Shown one piece after another: positions 22,418 through 22,795 of a stretch of 22,795 nucleotides of DNA (position 1 is its first letter; every line of letters begins with the position of its first letter). Source of the stretch: Candidatus Omnitrophota bacterium (GTDB lineage: Bacteria > Omnitrophota > Gorgyraeia > Duberdicusellales > 4484-171); contig JALOCC010000030.1 of the NCBI GenBank assembly GCA_023227945.1, positions 1 through 22,795 of the forward strand. The letters run 5' to 3'. The notes below the pieces were generated by a model. The model was not told where the DNA came from. It did no database searches and worked only from the letters and a program-made list of their open reading frames with translations. Both the position numbers and the translations under genes were made by a program.

Positions 22418-22795
22418 CTATTTTTCAGCGATAACTAACATCTCAAAATTCTCTGTCGTAAGTTTATCTTCCCTCGAAAAAGCTCCAAGTTTTGCTCCGC
22501 AAATATCAATTTTTTTATATCCGAGCGATTTTAAAAGCCAGGTTATTTCACTCGGCACATAGTAACGCTCATTACATGTTAATTCTTTTTTATTCCCTGC
22601 ATCATCCTCGAAGGCGACGGTGTTGTGGTCACGGAACGTCATCAGATCGAAGGAGCAATTTTTACAGGCGGAATTACCCTCTTTGGCCGCCGACTCATAA
22701 AATTCTTTGACGGAATGAAAAAGCGGAAATAACCCGTTCAATGTCGTGAATATAAACTTGCCCTTATCTTTTAACGCCTTTGTCGCGTTCTTTAA
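22418..22795 (-). CDS. SAM-dependent class I methyltransferase, C-terminal part (cut by window edge)
   Basis: The frame is open from the window's right edge to a TAG at 22418, so only the last ~125 residues are visible. They show the late part of a class I methyltransferase: LKDKGKFIFTTLNGLFPL (the post-motif-IV strand with a GKFIFTT turn), then DLMTFRDHNTV, CNERYYVPSEITWLLKSLGY and a final beta strand (FEMLVIAEK). SAM-binding motif I must lie outside the window. An internal TTG at 22741 is not the start, because clear family sequence continues upstream of it. The substrate is unknown. It lies outside the long inverted repeats and so probably belongs to the host backbone or to another island. 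Confidence 0.8.
   Translation of the reverse strand, partial: LKNATKALKDKGKFIFTTLNGLFPLFHSVKEFYESAAKEGNSACKNCSFDLMTFRDHNTVAFEDDAGNKKELTCNERYYVPSEITWLLKSLGYKKIDICGAKLGAFSREDKLTTENFEMLVIAEK

Overview
Mid-to-low GC bacterial DNA using the standard code, with tightly packed, overlapping operons. It probably comes from an uncultured environmental bacterium. The mix of orphan acyl carrier proteins, a multi-TM histidine kinase and repeat-linked large serine recombinases would fit an Omnitrophota-like lineage, but no marker gene in the window proves this. There is no rRNA, tRNA or CRISPR array.

Region 1 (1-5060, + strand) is a mobile module. A near-leaderless promoter drives a 60-aa MerR/excisionase-like HTH protein, which overlaps a 609-aa protein with a TIR-like/nucleoside-deoxyribosyltransferase-like domain and a winged-helix-like C-terminus. 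Next come the dead N-terminus of a serine recombinase (two in-frame stops), an unknown 171-aa ORF, and an intact 566-aa large serine recombinase coupled to it by an ATGA overlap. The recombinase's last ~20 codons run into a ~360-bp GC-rich, hairpin-rich repeat (4579-4941). A near-identical inverted copy lies at 21938-22301, so the two copies bracket about 17 kb. A separate 52-bp exact inverted copy of recombinase coding sequence opens the window.

Region 2 (5081-13164, - strand) carries a long, possibly single operon. Read in the direction of transcription it holds a 53-aa ORF, a beta-rich repeat protein, ACP-1, a thioester-reductase-like SDR, a polytopic GAF-containing sensor histidine kinase, two receiver-only response regulators and ACP-2. 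After these come a frame-disrupted gene, a membrane-anchored coiled-coil protein and a DUF2971 protein. Two ACPs and an acyl-thioester reductase flanking a phosphorelay suggest that an acyl-derived product is made, and possibly sensed, by one unit. This is the best candidate here for an undescribed system.

Region 3 (13190-21457, - strand) is a defence-like island. It holds a type I restriction-modification operon (hsdM-hsdS-hsdR) followed by a PD-(D/E)XK protein. Upstream lie a 58-aa AbrB-like regulator with a perfect 22-bp palindromic operator, a DUF1016_N-SNase fusion with a changed catalytic position, and an 83-aa basic protein with one TM segment.

Region 4 (21458-22795) is mostly non-coding. 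It has a 15-bp-stem hairpin, degenerate ~125-bp structured tandem units, the right inverted repeat, an 11-bp direct repeat and a REP-like palindrome. The C-terminal half of a SAM methyltransferase then runs off the right edge.
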